A stretch of DNA of 64,000 nt. Origin: Streptomyces sp. A2-16 (lineage in GTDB: Bacteria > Actinomycetota > Actinomycetes > Streptomycetales > Streptomycetaceae). Position 1 is the first letter of the stretch, and the number at the start of each line of letters is the position of its first letter. The stretch covers positions 496,001 to 560,000 of the forward strand of contig NZ_CP063808.1 in assembly GCF_018128905.1 (NCBI RefSeq), given 5' to 3'. The notes beneath the pieces are model-generated. The model saw only the letters and a list, made by a program, of their open reading frames with translations, did not search any database and had not been told where the DNA came from. The translations under genes were made by a program, and so were the position numbers. Below, piece after piece: positions 26,050-35,323 of the stretch.

Positions 26050-26088
26050 GAGGGTCCCGGTCGTTCACCTCCACCGACCGGAACCCTC
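26050..26088 (+). terminator. Hairpin after glycosyltransferase
   Basis: Stem GAGGGTCCCGGTCG / CGACCGGAACCCTC (one mismatch) with an 11-nt loop begins 26 bases after the stop codon. Confidence 0.7.
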
Positions 26089-26388
26089 TCGCGTCCCACG
26101 GATCCGGCCGCGACGGCGACACTCCCCCGAGTTGCGCGTCCTACGCGCGCGCCCTCGGGCCAGATCCGATGTTGTGATCACATCAGGTTGCGCCAACAAA
26201 TCGCTAACATGTTGGCCAACGCATCCACGTTTTGATGTTCGCCGGTTGGCGTGAAGTCGACGGCGGCGATGGGGAACCGGCGGTGTGATGCCGCGGGGCG
26301 GTAGCGGATTCCGGCAGCGGCCGGCGTCGGACGGCTGGCGGGAAACCGCCGTTGAGAGGGCGGAATTCCGCCAGAATTGGGCGGCGTG
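26089..26388. promoter_or_regulatory. Upstream region of the AfsR-like regulator
   Basis: 300 bases, AT-richer than their surroundings at 26165-26245. It contains GTTGGCCAAC, a perfect 10-bp palindrome at 26211-26220, a related GGTTGCGCCAAC at 26187-26198, and GGCGGAATTCCGCC, a perfect 14-bp palindrome at 26359-26372 just before the start codon. These are operator candidates. No gene seen. Confidence 0.5.
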
Positions 26389-29300
26389 ATGGGGCGCGGA
26401 TCGCAGTCGGGGCTGCGGTTCGGACTGCTCGGGCCGCCGGTCCTCTACGACGGTCACGGCGGCGCGGGTGTACGGGTCGTCGGCAGCCGCAAGCAGCGGA
26501 TCCTGCTGGCCGCGCTGCTTCTCGAAGCCGGCCGGGTGGTCTCCACCAAGTCCCTCAAGGAGGCGCTGTGGGGCAGCGCCCCGCCGGCCTCGGCGAAAGC
26601 CTCCCTGCACAACCACGTCTCCCGGCTGCGACGGCTGCTCGACGACCCCGAACGGCTGCAGGCGGTGGCCCCCGGCTATCTGCTGCGCGTCACGCCGGGC
26701 GAACTCGACGTCCAGGTGTTCGAGAGCCACGCCGCCCGGGCCCGCGGCGCGCACACCGCCGGGAACTGGACGGAGACCCTCCAGGCGTGCGCAGCGGCGC
26801 TCGCGCTGTGGCGGGGCGCGCCACTCAGCGGGGTCCCCTCGGAAGTCGCCGGATACGCCCTCGTCCAACGCCTGGAGGAGGCCCGGCTGCTCCTCCTGGA
26901 GTGGCACTACGACGCCGAACTCGCCCTCGCTCCGGTCCGTCCGGACGCCCTCGTGCCCGAACTCGCCGCGCTGGCCGCCGAGCACCCGCTGCGCGAGTCC
27001 TACCACCGCCAGCTGATGCTCGCCCTCCACCGCACCGGACGCCAGGCCGAGGCCCTCGCCGTCCACCGCGACCTGCGCACCCGCCTGGTCGAGGAACTCG
27101 GCGTGGAACCGGGCCCAGCGGTCCGCGAGGCACATGTCGAGGTGCTCCGCGGGGGAGTGGCCGCCGGGAGGGACGCCGGAAAAGCCGACGGCGGTCGGGT
27201 CGGCAGGGCTGCGAGCCGAGCCGACGGACCGGGACGACCGGGGACAGGCGACGGCGGTTGGGACAAGGAAGGTGACCGGGGCGCAGGCGTTGCCCCGGCA
27301 GACCCGACTGATCAACCGGCGTCCACCTCCAGCCACCACCTCCCGGCGGAGCCGGTGGACGGCGAGACCCGTCGAAGCACAGACGGCCGTGAAAGCGCTG
27401 CCGGTGACCGAGGCGCAGCCGGCGACCGCAGCGAAGGCGCTGATTCGTCCGACCCTGCTGATCCCTCGGCGTCCACCCCTCATCACCACCCCCCGACAGA
27501 GCCGCTGACAGCCACGTCCCTTCGCCGCGGCGAGGCTGAGCAGACCGGCGGGGAGGTCGCAACAGACCGCCCAGAACAGGCCGTCCGCGTCGGCGAGGAC
27601 ACCGAGGAGGGTCGGTCGGCGTCCGTCGGCGCGCTTCCCGCAGACGCTACGCGCGGAGACGCCCCGCCCGCTCTCCCCTCACCGCACCCCGAGGCCGATC
27701 CGTCGGCCCCTGGTCACCAGGCCCCCCTCGCCCTGCCCCGCCCCGCCCAACTTCCGCCACCCCCAGGGCACTTCACCGGCCGGGTCGCCACCCGCGAGGA
27801 CCTCCGCCGTGCCCTCACCCCCAACGGCGGCCCGGCCGTCGGTGTCGTCAGTGGCATGGCCGGTGTCGGCAAGAGCGCGCTCGCGCTCCACGTGGCCCAT
27901 GGCCTGCGGGAACGTTTCCCTGACGGTCAGCTCTACGTCAATCTGCAGGGCGCCTCCCCGGGCATGACCCCCCTCACCCCGGCCCAGGCCCTCGCCGCCC
28001 TGCTGCGCGACCTCGGCGCCGAACCGCGCAGCATCCCCGAACACCCGGACGCGGCAGCCGCGTTGCTGCGCTCGCTGCTCGCGCCCACCCGCACGCTCAT
28101 GGTGCTGGACGACGCCGCGAGCGCCGCTCAGGTACGGCCGCTGCTGCCGGCCGGCGGCGGCTGTGCGGTGATCGTCACCAGCCGCTCCCCCCTGACCGCC
28201 CTCGACGACGCCCACCGCTTCCCGCTCTCCCCGCTCTCGGCCGAGGAGAGCGCGCAGTTGCTGCGCGCCGCGTCGGGCCGGGGCGGTCGGGACCACCGCC
28301 GAGACGCCCCCCGCACCGAATCCGACCGCACCGAATCCGACCCCGCCGGCCCCATCACCCCGGCCACCCCGGCCCCCTCGGACGCCGACCCCCGCCCCAC
28401 GCCCGACACCGACCCCCGCCCCACCCCGGACGCCGCCACCTCCATAGACGCCACCCACCCCCTCATAGAACTCACCGGTCGCCTCCCGCTGGCCCTCCGC
28501 GTCGTGGCCGCCCGACTCGCCGCCCGGCACGCCCTCACCCCCGACGTCCTCGCCGACCAACTGGCCGCCGCCGAGGACCGGTTGCGGCACCTGGAGTACG
28601 ACGACCTCTCCGTCCGCCGCTCCCTGGCCGTCGCGCACGACGCCCTCGCCGCCTCCGGTCGCAGGTCCGACCGCGACGCCGCCCTCACCCTGTGCCGCAT
28701 CGGCGCCCTCGACCTGCCCTCCTACGGCGTCCCCCTGGTCGCCCGTCTCCTCGGCACCGACGGCTCCGACGAGACCCGCGCCGAGGACGCGCTGGACCGC
28801 CTCGTCGACGTGGCCCTCCTGGAGGAGACGGCGTACGGCCGCTACGCCCCGCACGGTCTGGTCCGCGACTTCGCGAGGGAACTCGCGGGCACCGGACACG
28901 CCCCCGACATCGCCCGCACCGCCCTGCGCTGGTACGCGGCCGTCGCCGAACGCGCCCTGACCGCGATCGTCGAACCCGGCCTCGACCTGGAGGACCGCCG
29001 CCGCCCCACCGCCGCGCAGCCGCCGGAGCACGCGGCCCATGTGCTGGCCATTCCACCCTTCCCCTCCTCCGAGAAGGCCTTCGCCTGGGGCGAGTCGGAG
29101 CTGGAGAACATCGTCGTCCTGGTCGAACGGCACACGGACACCCCCGACGAGCGCACCGCCGCTCATGTCTCCACCCTGCTGCGCCTGCTCTCGCCCTTCC
29201 TCCAGCGCAGCGGCCGGGTCGCCGAGACGGAGGTTCTCGGCCGGGCCGCGCTCACGGTGGCGCGGCGGCTCGGTGACGAGGAGGCCGAGGCGTGCGCCCT

Positions 29301-30048
29301 GGGCGACCTCGCGGGACTGCACTTCCTGACCGGCCGGCATCGCGACGCCCTGGTCCTCAACGACCGGGCGCTGACGATCTGGCGGCGACTGGGCAGGGAC
29401 TCCTGGACCCGCCGCTGCCTCAACAACCGGGGCCTGCTGCTCGAGGGCCTGGGCCGGTACGCCGAGTCGGGGGAGGCGCTGCGGCAGAGCCTCGCCTACG
29501 CACGGCAGTTGAACGACCCCTTCGGCGAGGCCGTCACCCACAGCAACCTGGGCAACCTGTACGAGCACACCGACCCGCGGGCCGCCGTGGAGCAGCACCG
29601 CCGCTCGCTCGCGATCGGCGAGGAGACCGGCAGCCTGGTCGTCCGGTACTCGGCGCACTGCAACATCGGCTACGCCCACCTCACCCTCGGCGAACCGGCC
29701 GCCGCCCTGGCGCACTTCGAGGAGAGCCTGCGCATCCTCGGCAGCCCGGGCGACTGGCACGGCGAGTCGCAGAGCCGCCTCGGCCTGGTCCGTGCCCTGC
29801 GCCTGATCGGCCACGGCGAACGCGCCGCCGCCGAGTGCGCGGAACTCCTGCGCCGCGCGGACGCCCGCGCCGACCGCTACACCGGCGCCCTCGCCCGCCA
29901 CCAGCACGGGCTCCTGCTGCGCGAGCGGGGCAGGGCCGAGGAGGCGTACGTGCAGTGGCGGGCCGCTCTCGACGCGCTGGACGGCACGGACGAGAAGACG
30001 GTGCTCCAGGAACTCATCGCACTGCTCGATGACTCCTGCCTCAGGTGA
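26389..30048 (+). CDS. AfsR/SARP-type transcriptional regulator with NB-ARC and TPR domains
   Basis: 1219 residues from ATG 26389 (GTG 26386 is possible; ribosome-binding site weak). Residues ~1-100 are an OmpR-like winged helix (RKQRILLAALLLEAGRVVST). Residues ~100-250 are a bacterial transcriptional activation domain. Residues ~250-440 are a long Asp/Gly/Pro-rich linker. The NB-ARC ATPase has Walker A GMAGVGKS (489-496) and Walker B LMVLDD. The C-terminus carries TPR-like repeats (ALGDLAGLHFLTGRHRDAL and similar). AfsR of S. coelicolor has the same order in ~990 residues and is a phosphorylated activator of antibiotic regulation; the long linker makes this one larger. No biosynthetic cluster is adjacent, so it may act globally. 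Targets unknown. Confidence 0.87.
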   Translation: MGRGSQSGLRFGLLGPPVLYDGHGGAGVRVVGSRKQRILLAALLLEAGRVVSTKSLKEALWGSAPPASAKASLHNHVSRLRRLLDDPERLQAVAPGYLLRVTPGELDVQVFESHAARARGAHTAGNWTETLQACAAALALWRGAPLSGVPSEVAGYALVQRLEEARLLLLEWHYDAELALAPVRPDALVPELAALAAEHPLRESYHRQLMLALHRTGRQAEALAVHRDLRTRLVEELGVEPGPAVREAHVEVLRGGVAAGRDAGKADGGRVGRAASRADGPGRPGTGDGGWDKEGDRGAGVAPADPTDQPASTSSHHLPAEPVDGETRRSTDGRESAAGDRGAAGDRSEGADSSDPADPSASTPHHHPPTEPLTATSLRRGEAEQTGGEVATDRPEQAVRVGEDTEEGRSASVGALPADATRGDAPPALPSPHPEADPSAPGHQAPLALPRPAQLPPPPGHFTGRVATREDLRRALTPNGGPAVGVVSGMAGVGKSALALHVAHGLRERFPDGQLYVNLQGASPGMTPLTPAQALAALLRDLGAEPRSIPEHPDAAAALLRSLLAPTRTLMVLDDAASAAQVRPLLPAGGGCAVIVTSRSPLTALDDAHRFPLSPLSAEESAQLLRAASGRGGRDHRRDAPRTESDRTESDPAGPITPATPAPSDADPRPTPDTDPRPTPDAATSIDATHPLIELTGRLPLALRVVAARLAARHALTPDVLADQLAAAEDRLRHLEYDDLSVRRSLAVAHDALAASGRRSDRDAALTLCRIGALDLPSYGVPLVARLLGTDGSDETRAEDALDRLVDVALLEETAYGRYAPHGLVRDFARELAGTGHAPDIARTALRWYAAVAERALTAIVEPGLDLEDRRRPTAAQPPEHAAHVLAIPPFPSSEKAFAWGESELENIVVLVERHTDTPDERTAAHVSTLLRLLSPFLQRSGRVAETEVLGRAALTVARRLGDEEAEACALGDLAGLHFLTGRHRDALVLNDRALTIWRRLGRDSWTRRCLNNRGLLLEGLGRYAESGEALRQSLAYARQLNDPFGEAVTHSNLGNLYEHTDPRAAVEQHRRSLAIGEETGSLVVRYSAHCNIGYAHLTLGEPAAALAHFEESLRILGSPGDWHGESQSRLGLVRALRLIGHGERAAAECAELLRRADARADRYTGALARHQHGLLLRERGRAEEAYVQWRAALDALDGTDEKTVLQELIALLDDSCLR

Positions 30049-30135
30049 TCACTGCTACCCGCCCACGGTGATCACTGGCCCCGGCCCGCGGTGATCACTG
30101 GCCCCGGCCTGCGGTGCTCACTGGCCCCGGCCCGC
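30044..30135. repeat. Four tandem 23-bp repeats between convergent genes
   Basis: Units start at 30044, 30067, 30090 and 30113, each beginning GGTGATCACTG or GGTGCTCACTG and ending CCCGC or similar. The second to fourth are almost identical, the first diverged. The stop codon of the AfsR-like gene lies in unit 1, and the repeats fill the whole gap up to the polymerase gene on the other strand. Copy number may vary between strains. Confidence 0.9.
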
Positions 30136-30140
30136 GATGC

Positions 30141-31832
30141 TCACTTCGCGTCCGCGTAGCACTCCACCACCGCCGTCGTGAACGGGAACCGCACCGGCGT
30201 CCGGCCGAACGTCAGCTGCCCGGCCAGGTCCGACGCCTCCCGGATCGCCGCCACGACCGCCTCCGCCTCCTCCTCGGGACAGTGCACGATCACCTCGTCG
30301 TGCTGGAAGAAGACCAGCTCGGCCGCCATCCCCGCGCAGGCCTGGCGCAGCGCGGCGAGCAGCAGCAGGGCCCAGTCGGCGGCGCTGCCCTGCACCACGA
30401 AGTTGCGGGCGAACCGGCCGCGGGCACGGGTGTTGGTGGAGGCGTACCCGGGCACCCAGCCGTCCTCGCCGGGAGCGGGTCGGCCGGCCGGGTCGTCCTG
30501 GGGGATGCCCGCCTCCTCCGCGTCACCCGCCCCGGCCGCCGGCGGGCAGGTCCGCCCGAGCCAGGTCCGCACCAGCCGGCCCTCCTCGCCCGCGCGGGCC
30601 GCGTCGTCGACGTACGCCACCGCCTTCGGGAAGCGGCGCCTGAGCGCGGCGAGGTTCTTGAGGCCGTCGCCCGAGGTCTGGCCGTAGACCGCGCCGAGCA
30701 CGGCGAGCTTGGCCTGGGCGCGATCGCCGGAGAAGGCCCGGTCGGAGACGGACTGGTAGAGGTCGCCCTCGCGTCCCGCCACCTCCATGAGCCCCGGGTC
30801 GCGGGAGATCGCGGCCAGCACCCGCGGCTCCATCTGGTCGGCGTCCGCGACGACGAGCCGCCAGCCGGGGTCGGCGACCACCGCGCGCCGGATGACCTTG
30901 GGGATCTGAAGGGCCCCGCCACCGTTGGTGACCCATCTGCCCGTGACGGTCCCGCCCGCCAGGAACTCGGGCCTGAACCGGCCGTCCCGCACCCAGTCCT
31001 GGAGCCAGGACCAGCCGTGGGCGACCCAGATGCGGTACAGCTTCTTGTACTCGACCAGGGGTTTCACGGCCGGGTGGTCGAGGGACTCGATCTCCCACCG
31101 CCGGGTCGACTTCACCTTGATGCCGGCCTGCGCGAACGCCTTGATGACATCGGCGGGAAGATCGGGCCGCACCCGGCGCCCGAACGCCTCGGACACCTCG
31201 TCGGCCAGTTCGGCGAGGCGCCTGGGTTCGCCGCCGCCCGCGTACCGCTCGCCGAGCAGTTCGTGCAGCACCCGGCGGTGGGTCTCGGCGCTCCACGGCA
31301 GCCCGGCGCGGTTCATCTCGGCGGCCACCAGCATCCCCGCCGACTCGGCCGCGGTCAGCAGCCGCATGCGGTCGGGGTGCTGGGTGGTCTCGTGCCGTCG
31401 CAGCTGGTCGGCGTAGACCTCGACGAGGTCGGACAGCGGCAGATGGACGCTCTGCGGCTCGAACAGGGACGACTGCGACCCCGGCTCGGCGGCGCGCTGG
31501 GGCGGGTCGGGGGGTACGGGGCCGCCGCGCAGCCGGGCCAGGGCCGCGGCGGCCGAACGGGGCTCGCCGGAGCGCCCGGCGTGGCCGAGCAGGAGGGTCT
31601 CGGCGTCCTCGATGTCGTAGCACCGCTCCACCCGGACCCCCGCGGCGAGCAGGCGCGGATAGATTTCGGCGGTGGACCGCCACACCCACCGCGCCACCTC
31701 CGGCCGCCCCCGCACGGCCTCGGCCGGATCCCGCTCCCACCGCACCGGGCCGACGGGCAGCCCGTCAGGCCCGAGGGCGGCGACTTCCGCACCACCGTCC
31801 TCGGTCGGCGCGAGAGCCCAGCGGTCGGTCAT
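30141..31832 (-). CDS. Family A DNA polymerase-like protein (bifunctional 3'-5' exonuclease/polymerase type)
   Basis: 563 residues from ATG 31832 (a longer frame to TTG 31862 is less likely). The C-terminal half has the three polymerase A motifs: DADQMEPRVLA (motif A, Asp330), RAQAKLAVLGAVYGQ (motif B) and FFQHDEVIVH (motif C, Asp512). PolA is ~900 residues with a 5' nuclease domain that is absent here. The N-terminal ~200 residues correspond to a degenerate exonuclease region (RCYDIEDAETLLLGH) lacking obvious catalytic acid pairs. The family is widespread in actinobacteria beside normal PolA; a role in repair synthesis is supposed but not established. Convergent with the AfsR-like gene. Confidence 0.85.
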   Translation of the reverse strand: MTDRWALAPTEDGGAEVAALGPDGLPVGPVRWERDPAEAVRGRPEVARWVWRSTAEIYPRLLAAGVRVERCYDIEDAETLLLGHAGRSGEPRSAAAALARLRGGPVPPDPPQRAAEPGSQSSLFEPQSVHLPLSDLVEVYADQLRRHETTQHPDRMRLLTAAESAGMLVAAEMNRAGLPWSAETHRRVLHELLGERYAGGGEPRRLAELADEVSEAFGRRVRPDLPADVIKAFAQAGIKVKSTRRWEIESLDHPAVKPLVEYKKLYRIWVAHGWSWLQDWVRDGRFRPEFLAGGTVTGRWVTNGGGALQIPKVIRRAVVADPGWRLVVADADQMEPRVLAAISRDPGLMEVAGREGDLYQSVSDRAFSGDRAQAKLAVLGAVYGQTSGDGLKNLAALRRRFPKAVAYVDDAARAGEEGRLVRTWLGRTCPPAAGAGDAEEAGIPQDDPAGRPAPGEDGWVPGYASTNTRARGRFARNFVVQGSAADWALLLLAALRQACAGMAAELVFFQHDEVIVHCPEEEAEAVVAAIREASDLAGQLTFGRTPVRFPFTTAVVECYADAK

Positions 31833-31958
31833 GTCTGCGAGTCTGCCAGGCACCTCTGACAACGGACCTTCCGGACATCGACCGGTTCCCGGCAGCGGCG
31901 ATCCGTCGTCGTCGGGCTACGGGTCCCAGCCGTCCGGGAACGGTGGGCGGACGCCCCT

Positions 31959-32699
31959 TCAGTCCCGTTCGCCCTGCTCCGCCCGCGCCTTCGCACAGGC
32001 CTCCAGCTCCTTGGCGAGGGCGCTCTCCACCGGCTCCTTCTCGACGCCGAGGCCCGACAGGACCCCCGTGCCGTGTTCGAACTCCAGGAGGGCCAGCAGG
32101 ATGTGCTCGGTGCCGATGTAGTTGTGGCCCAGGCGGAGCGCCTCGCGGAAGGTGAGCTCCAGGACCTTCTTGGCGTCGGAGCCGTAGGGCACGAGCTCGG
32201 GGGCGTCCTCGACGGCGGGCGGGAGCGCGTCGGTCGCGGCCCGGCGGACGGCGTCGAGGGTGACCCCCTGCGCGACGATCGCCTTGGCGGCGAGGCCCTC
32301 CGGTTCGGCCAGCAGGCCCAGGACGAGGTGCTCGGGACGGCCCTCGGCGTTGCGGGCGGTGATGGCCGCGCTGTGGGCCGACATCACCACGTGGCGCGCC
32401 CGCGGGGTGTAGCGGCTGAAGCCCTGGTCGGCGGAGAGGTCCGCCGACTCCTTCGGCACGAACCGCTTCTGCGCCGCCTGCCGGGTGACGCCCATGCTCC
32501 TGCCGATGTCCGTCCAGGACGCGCCCGAACGCCGGGCCTGGTCCACGAAGTGGCCGATCAGATGGTCGGCCACCTCCCCGAGGTGATCGGCGGCGATCAC
32601 CGCGTCCTGAAGCTGGTCGAGGGGCTCGACGTGGACCTTCTTGATGGCCGTGATGAGGTCGTCGAGCCGTACGGATGACGTGATGTCGGGGTTCGTCAT
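31959..32699 (-). CDS. Clp N-terminal-domain protein with HTH motif
   Basis: 246 residues from ATG 32699. Residues ~45-85 contain a helix-turn-helix-like segment (SWTDIGRSMGVTRQAAQKRF). Residues ~100-240 contain two Clp-N repeats (RARHVVMSAHSAAITARNAEG and LGHNYIGTEHILLALLE), the double helical fold that binds substrates or adaptors at the front of ClpA/ClpC, but without any ATPase. Such proteins may be regulators linked to proteolysis. A leaderless promoter embedded in two operator dyads lies directly upstream, consistent with autoregulation. Divergent from the DUF2786 gene. Confidence 0.85.
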   Translation of the reverse strand: MTNPDITSSVRLDDLITAIKKVHVEPLDQLQDAVIAADHLGEVADHLIGHFVDQARRSGASWTDIGRSMGVTRQAAQKRFVPKESADLSADQGFSRYTPRARHVVMSAHSAAITARNAEGRPEHLVLGLLAEPEGLAAKAIVAQGVTLDAVRRAATDALPPAVEDAPELVPYGSDAKKVLELTFREALRLGHNYIGTEHILLALLEFEHGTGVLSGLGVEKEPVESALAKELEACAKARAEQGERD

Positions 32700-32702
32700 G
32701 AT

Positions 32703-32746
32703 GTCAACCCTAGGTTGACAAGCAAGGGGTGTCAACCCAGGGTTGC
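32703..32746 (-). promoter_or_regulatory. Leaderless promoter inside tandem operators of the Clp-N gene
   Basis: On the reverse strand TTGACA (32735-32730), 17 bases, then TAGGGT (32712-32707): a near-consensus vegetative promoter whose start would fall at or one base before the ATG at 32699, i.e. leaderless. Two dyads overlap it: GTCAACC-CTA-GGTTGAC (32703-32719) over the -10 and GTCAACC-CAG-GGTTGCC (32731-32747) over the -35, centres 28 bp apart. A repressor, possibly the Clp-N/HTH protein itself, could shut it off. Confidence 0.75.
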
Positions 32747-32813
32747 CTCCCCGTGAACCGGGTCAGGAACGCCACGTCGGCGACCGATTTTCGTGCAGTG
32801 AGACGATCGCCCT

Positions 32814-34067
32814 GTGAGCAGCAGGGGCGGCGGCAAACGCGGGAACACGAGCGGCGGCGAGCGCGGCAACTGGAACGACGGCACGACGGGCGGCACGAGC
32901 GGCACGGGCGGCGACCGTGCCGGCGACGCGACCCGCATCGTCGACCGCGCCTTCGAGGCCGCCCTCTACGCGCAGGACGACACCGCGCTGGACACCGGTG
33001 CCTCCCTGCTCGCCTCCGACCCCGCCACGGACGCGGAACTGGCCCGGCGCGGCGCCGAGTTCGTGGCCCAGGCCTGGCGGCGCGGCTGGCAGCCCGCCGA
33101 CGTCGTACGGATCGTGCGACGCGAACTGGACGACGCCCATGTCCGGCTCACCGCGGCCCTGATCCGCGCACAGGCCCCGGACGACCGCCCGCGCGGCCCC
33201 CGCTGGACCGCCCAGCTCGCCCAGCTGGAGGAGCCCGACGAGAACACCCCGCGCCCCGACCGCTTCACGCACGCCACCGCCGTACTGGAGCTGTACCGCC
33301 TGCTGCTGCGCCTGCCCGCGCTGGAACCGCTGGAGGATGCCCGGCAGGACCACAAGGGACACGGGGAGCACAGGGAGCACAGGGGCGACACCCGCATGCT
33401 CGGCCGTATCCGCGCCCTGCTCGCCAAGGCGGAGGCGACCGGCTACCCGGAGGAGGCGGAGGCGCTCACCGCCAAGGCGCAGGAGCTGATGGCCCGGCAC
33501 AGCGTCGACGAGGCGCTGCTCGACGCCCAGGCACCCGCGAAGGACGCTCCCGGGGCCTGCCGGATCGGGGTCGAGCCGCCGTACGAGCAGGCGAAGGCGG
33601 TGCTCCTCGACGCGGTCGCCACGGCCAATCACTGCCGGGCCGTGTGGAACGAACCGTTCGCCTTCTCCACGGTCGTCGGCTTCGAGGGCGACCTGGAGGC
33701 GGTCGAGCTGCTGTACACCTCGCTGCTCGTGCAGGCGCAGTCCGCGATGGCGAAGGCGGAGGCGGCCCAGCGGGCGGGTGGCCGCAAGCGCACCAAGACC
33801 TTCCGGCAGTCCTTCCTCGCGGCCTACGCCCACCGCGTCGGCGACCGCCTGCGCACCGCCGCCGAGGCTCCGGTGACCGCAGACCTGCTGCCGGTGCTGG
33901 CTTCTCGCGAGGTCGCTGTCACCGACCGCATGGACCGGATGTTCCCGCGGACCACCACGACCCGGCTGCGCGGAGTCAATGACGAGGCGGGCTGGACCGA
34001 GGGCGCCCGGGCGGCCGACCGGGCGCAGGTCGGCAACAAGCCCCGGCTCAGTCCCCGGCCTGAGTGA
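32814..34067 (+). CDS. DUF2786 domain protein
   Basis: 417 residues from GTG 32814. After a low-complexity Gly/Thr/Arg N-terminus, residues ~195-240 form the DUF2786 domain (MLGRIRALLAKAEATGYPEE and AQELMARHSVDEALL), followed by its usual partner region (ANHCRAVWNEPF, VGFEGDLEAVELLYTSLLVQ, RSFLAAYAHRVG-like segment). Related proteins occur in phages and actinobacteria; function unknown. The last 20 bases overlap the end of the convergent lipoprotein gene. Confidence 0.85.
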   Translation: MSSRGGGKRGNTSGGERGNWNDGTTGGTSGTGGDRAGDATRIVDRAFEAALYAQDDTALDTGASLLASDPATDAELARRGAEFVAQAWRRGWQPADVVRIVRRELDDAHVRLTAALIRAQAPDDRPRGPRWTAQLAQLEEPDENTPRPDRFTHATAVLELYRLLLRLPALEPLEDARQDHKGHGEHREHRGDTRMLGRIRALLAKAEATGYPEEAEALTAKAQELMARHSVDEALLDAQAPAKDAPGACRIGVEPPYEQAKAVLLDAVATANHCRAVWNEPFAFSTVVGFEGDLEAVELLYTSLLVQAQSAMAKAEAAQRAGGRKRTKTFRQSFLAAYAHRVGDRLRTAAEAPVTADLLPVLASREVAVTDRMDRMFPRTTTTRLRGVNDEAGWTEGARAADRAQVGNKPRLSPRPE

Positions 34068-34593
34068 AGGCGCCGACGGAGGCGGTCGGGTCGCCGGCGT
34101 TGTCGCCCTTGCCCTGCACCGGCCCGTACGACCACTTGAAGCTCTTCTGCGTGTCCGCTCCCGGCAGCCCGATCTCCAGCGTCTTCACCTCGAGGCTCGC
34201 CTTGGCGCCGGCCTCGCCGCGCGTGTACGTGAGCGTGAAGGTGGCGGCCGTGCCCTTGGCCAGGGTCAGCTTCGCGGACTTCGCGCCCGCTTCGGGCGAG
34301 AGGCTCGCCGTGGAGTCCGCGGCGTTCAGGTCGACGGCGGGGAAGCCGTCCAGCGTGCAGTCGGCGCTCTGGTTGGTGAGCGTGACGGGGATGTTGCCGG
34401 TGTCCCCGGCGGCGGGAGCCACGTTGGCGGGTCCGACCTCCACGTCCATGTCACCGATCCGGCAGGTGGTGCCGTTGCTCGGGCTCGCGGCGGCGCTGTC
34501 GCCGCCGGAGCCGGAGCCGTCGCTGTCACTGGAGCAGCCGGTCAGGAGCAGGGCCGCGGCGAAGGCGGTGACGGCGAGAGGGGCGGCGCGCAT
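34048..34593 (-). CDS. Secreted lipoprotein, DUF4232-like
   Basis: 181 residues from ATG 34593 with AGAGGA upstream (longer frames lack a signal peptide at the N-terminus). Lipoprotein signal with lipobox LLTGC, then a Ser/Gly-rich linker and a ~140-residue beta-sandwich-like domain containing GNIPVTLTNQSADCTLDGFP, which resembles DUF4232 of actinobacterial exported proteins. Surface-exposed, function unknown. Overlaps the DUF2786 gene tail-to-tail. Confidence 0.8.
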   Translation of the reverse strand: MRAAPLAVTAFAAALLLTGCSSDSDGSGSGGDSAAASPSNGTTCRIGDMDVEVGPANVAPAAGDTGNIPVTLTNQSADCTLDGFPAVDLNAADSTASLSPEAGAKSAKLTLAKGTAATFTLTYTRGEAGAKASLEVKTLEIGLPGADTQKSFKWSYGPVQGKGDNAGDPTASVGAFTQAGD

Positions 34594-34727
34594 GTGAAGT
34601 CCTCTGATGTGAGCGATCCGGTGCATGGATCATCACGCATGACGGGACACCACGGTTGCCCGCCCCCACCGACGCCCTCGGCCTCGGCACCCCTCACCAC
34701 GGCATCCCGCGCGCCAGGAGGCCTGCC

Positions 34728-35258
34728 CTAGGAACCAGGGCTCGCCGTAGCCAGCCCGCTCGGCAGTCGGCCGCCCTCGGCCCGCCTGTAGGTCTCGGTG
34801 CCGATCCCGCCCGTCCACCTCACCTTGAGCGTGGTCTTGCCCACCGACACCACGGTCCCGTCGGCCCGGTCCGTGCTGCCGTCGGTGCACTTCAGGCGGA
34901 TCGTTTCCGCGTTCGCGCTGCCGCTGCACACCGTGCCGCCGGTGACGAAGAGCCCGGCCTGGTCGCCGTTGACCAGGAGCGCCACCGCCTTGCCGCCGGT
35001 GGTGGCCAGCCAGCTGCCCGCCACCTCGCCGGACGCCGAGGACGACGTACCGCCGGAGCCCCCACCGGTGCCACCGGACGCGGAGGCCGTTGCCGAGGAG
35101 GACACGGAGGTGCTGGAGCTCGGGGACGCGCCGTCGTCCGAGTCCCCGCCGCTGCACGCGGTCAGGGCGAGCGCGCCCACCAGCCCCACGGCCGCGAGCC
35201 CCGCCCGCCGACCCGACACGGTGCCCGACGCGGTGCGCGAGAAGATCGCCGAAGTCAC
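34728..35258 (-). CDS. Secreted lipoprotein, unknown
   Basis: 176 residues from GTG 35258 (GGGAG upstream; the frame is open to 35300). Signal with lipobox LALTAC, a Ser/Thr/Gly-rich tether (SSSTSVSSSATASASGG), then a ~110-residue domain with GSWLATTGGKAVALLVNG and LKVRWTGGIGTETYRR. No family recognised; probably an envelope protein. Similar in size to the neighbouring lipoprotein but not clearly homologous. Confidence 0.75.
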   Translation of the reverse strand: MTSAIFSRTASGTVSGRRAGLAAVGLVGALALTACSGGDSDDGASPSSSTSVSSSATASASGGTGGGSGGTSSSASGEVAGSWLATTGGKAVALLVNGDQAGLFVTGGTVCSGSANAETIRLKCTDGSTDRADGTVVSVGKTTLKVRWTGGIGTETYRRAEGGRLPSGLATASPGS

Positions 35259-35323
35259 TGGAAGCTCCCAAGCTGTAGCGGTCCCAGACGATCGCAGCAA
35301 GCTACCAGCACCGCCCGTGAGAA

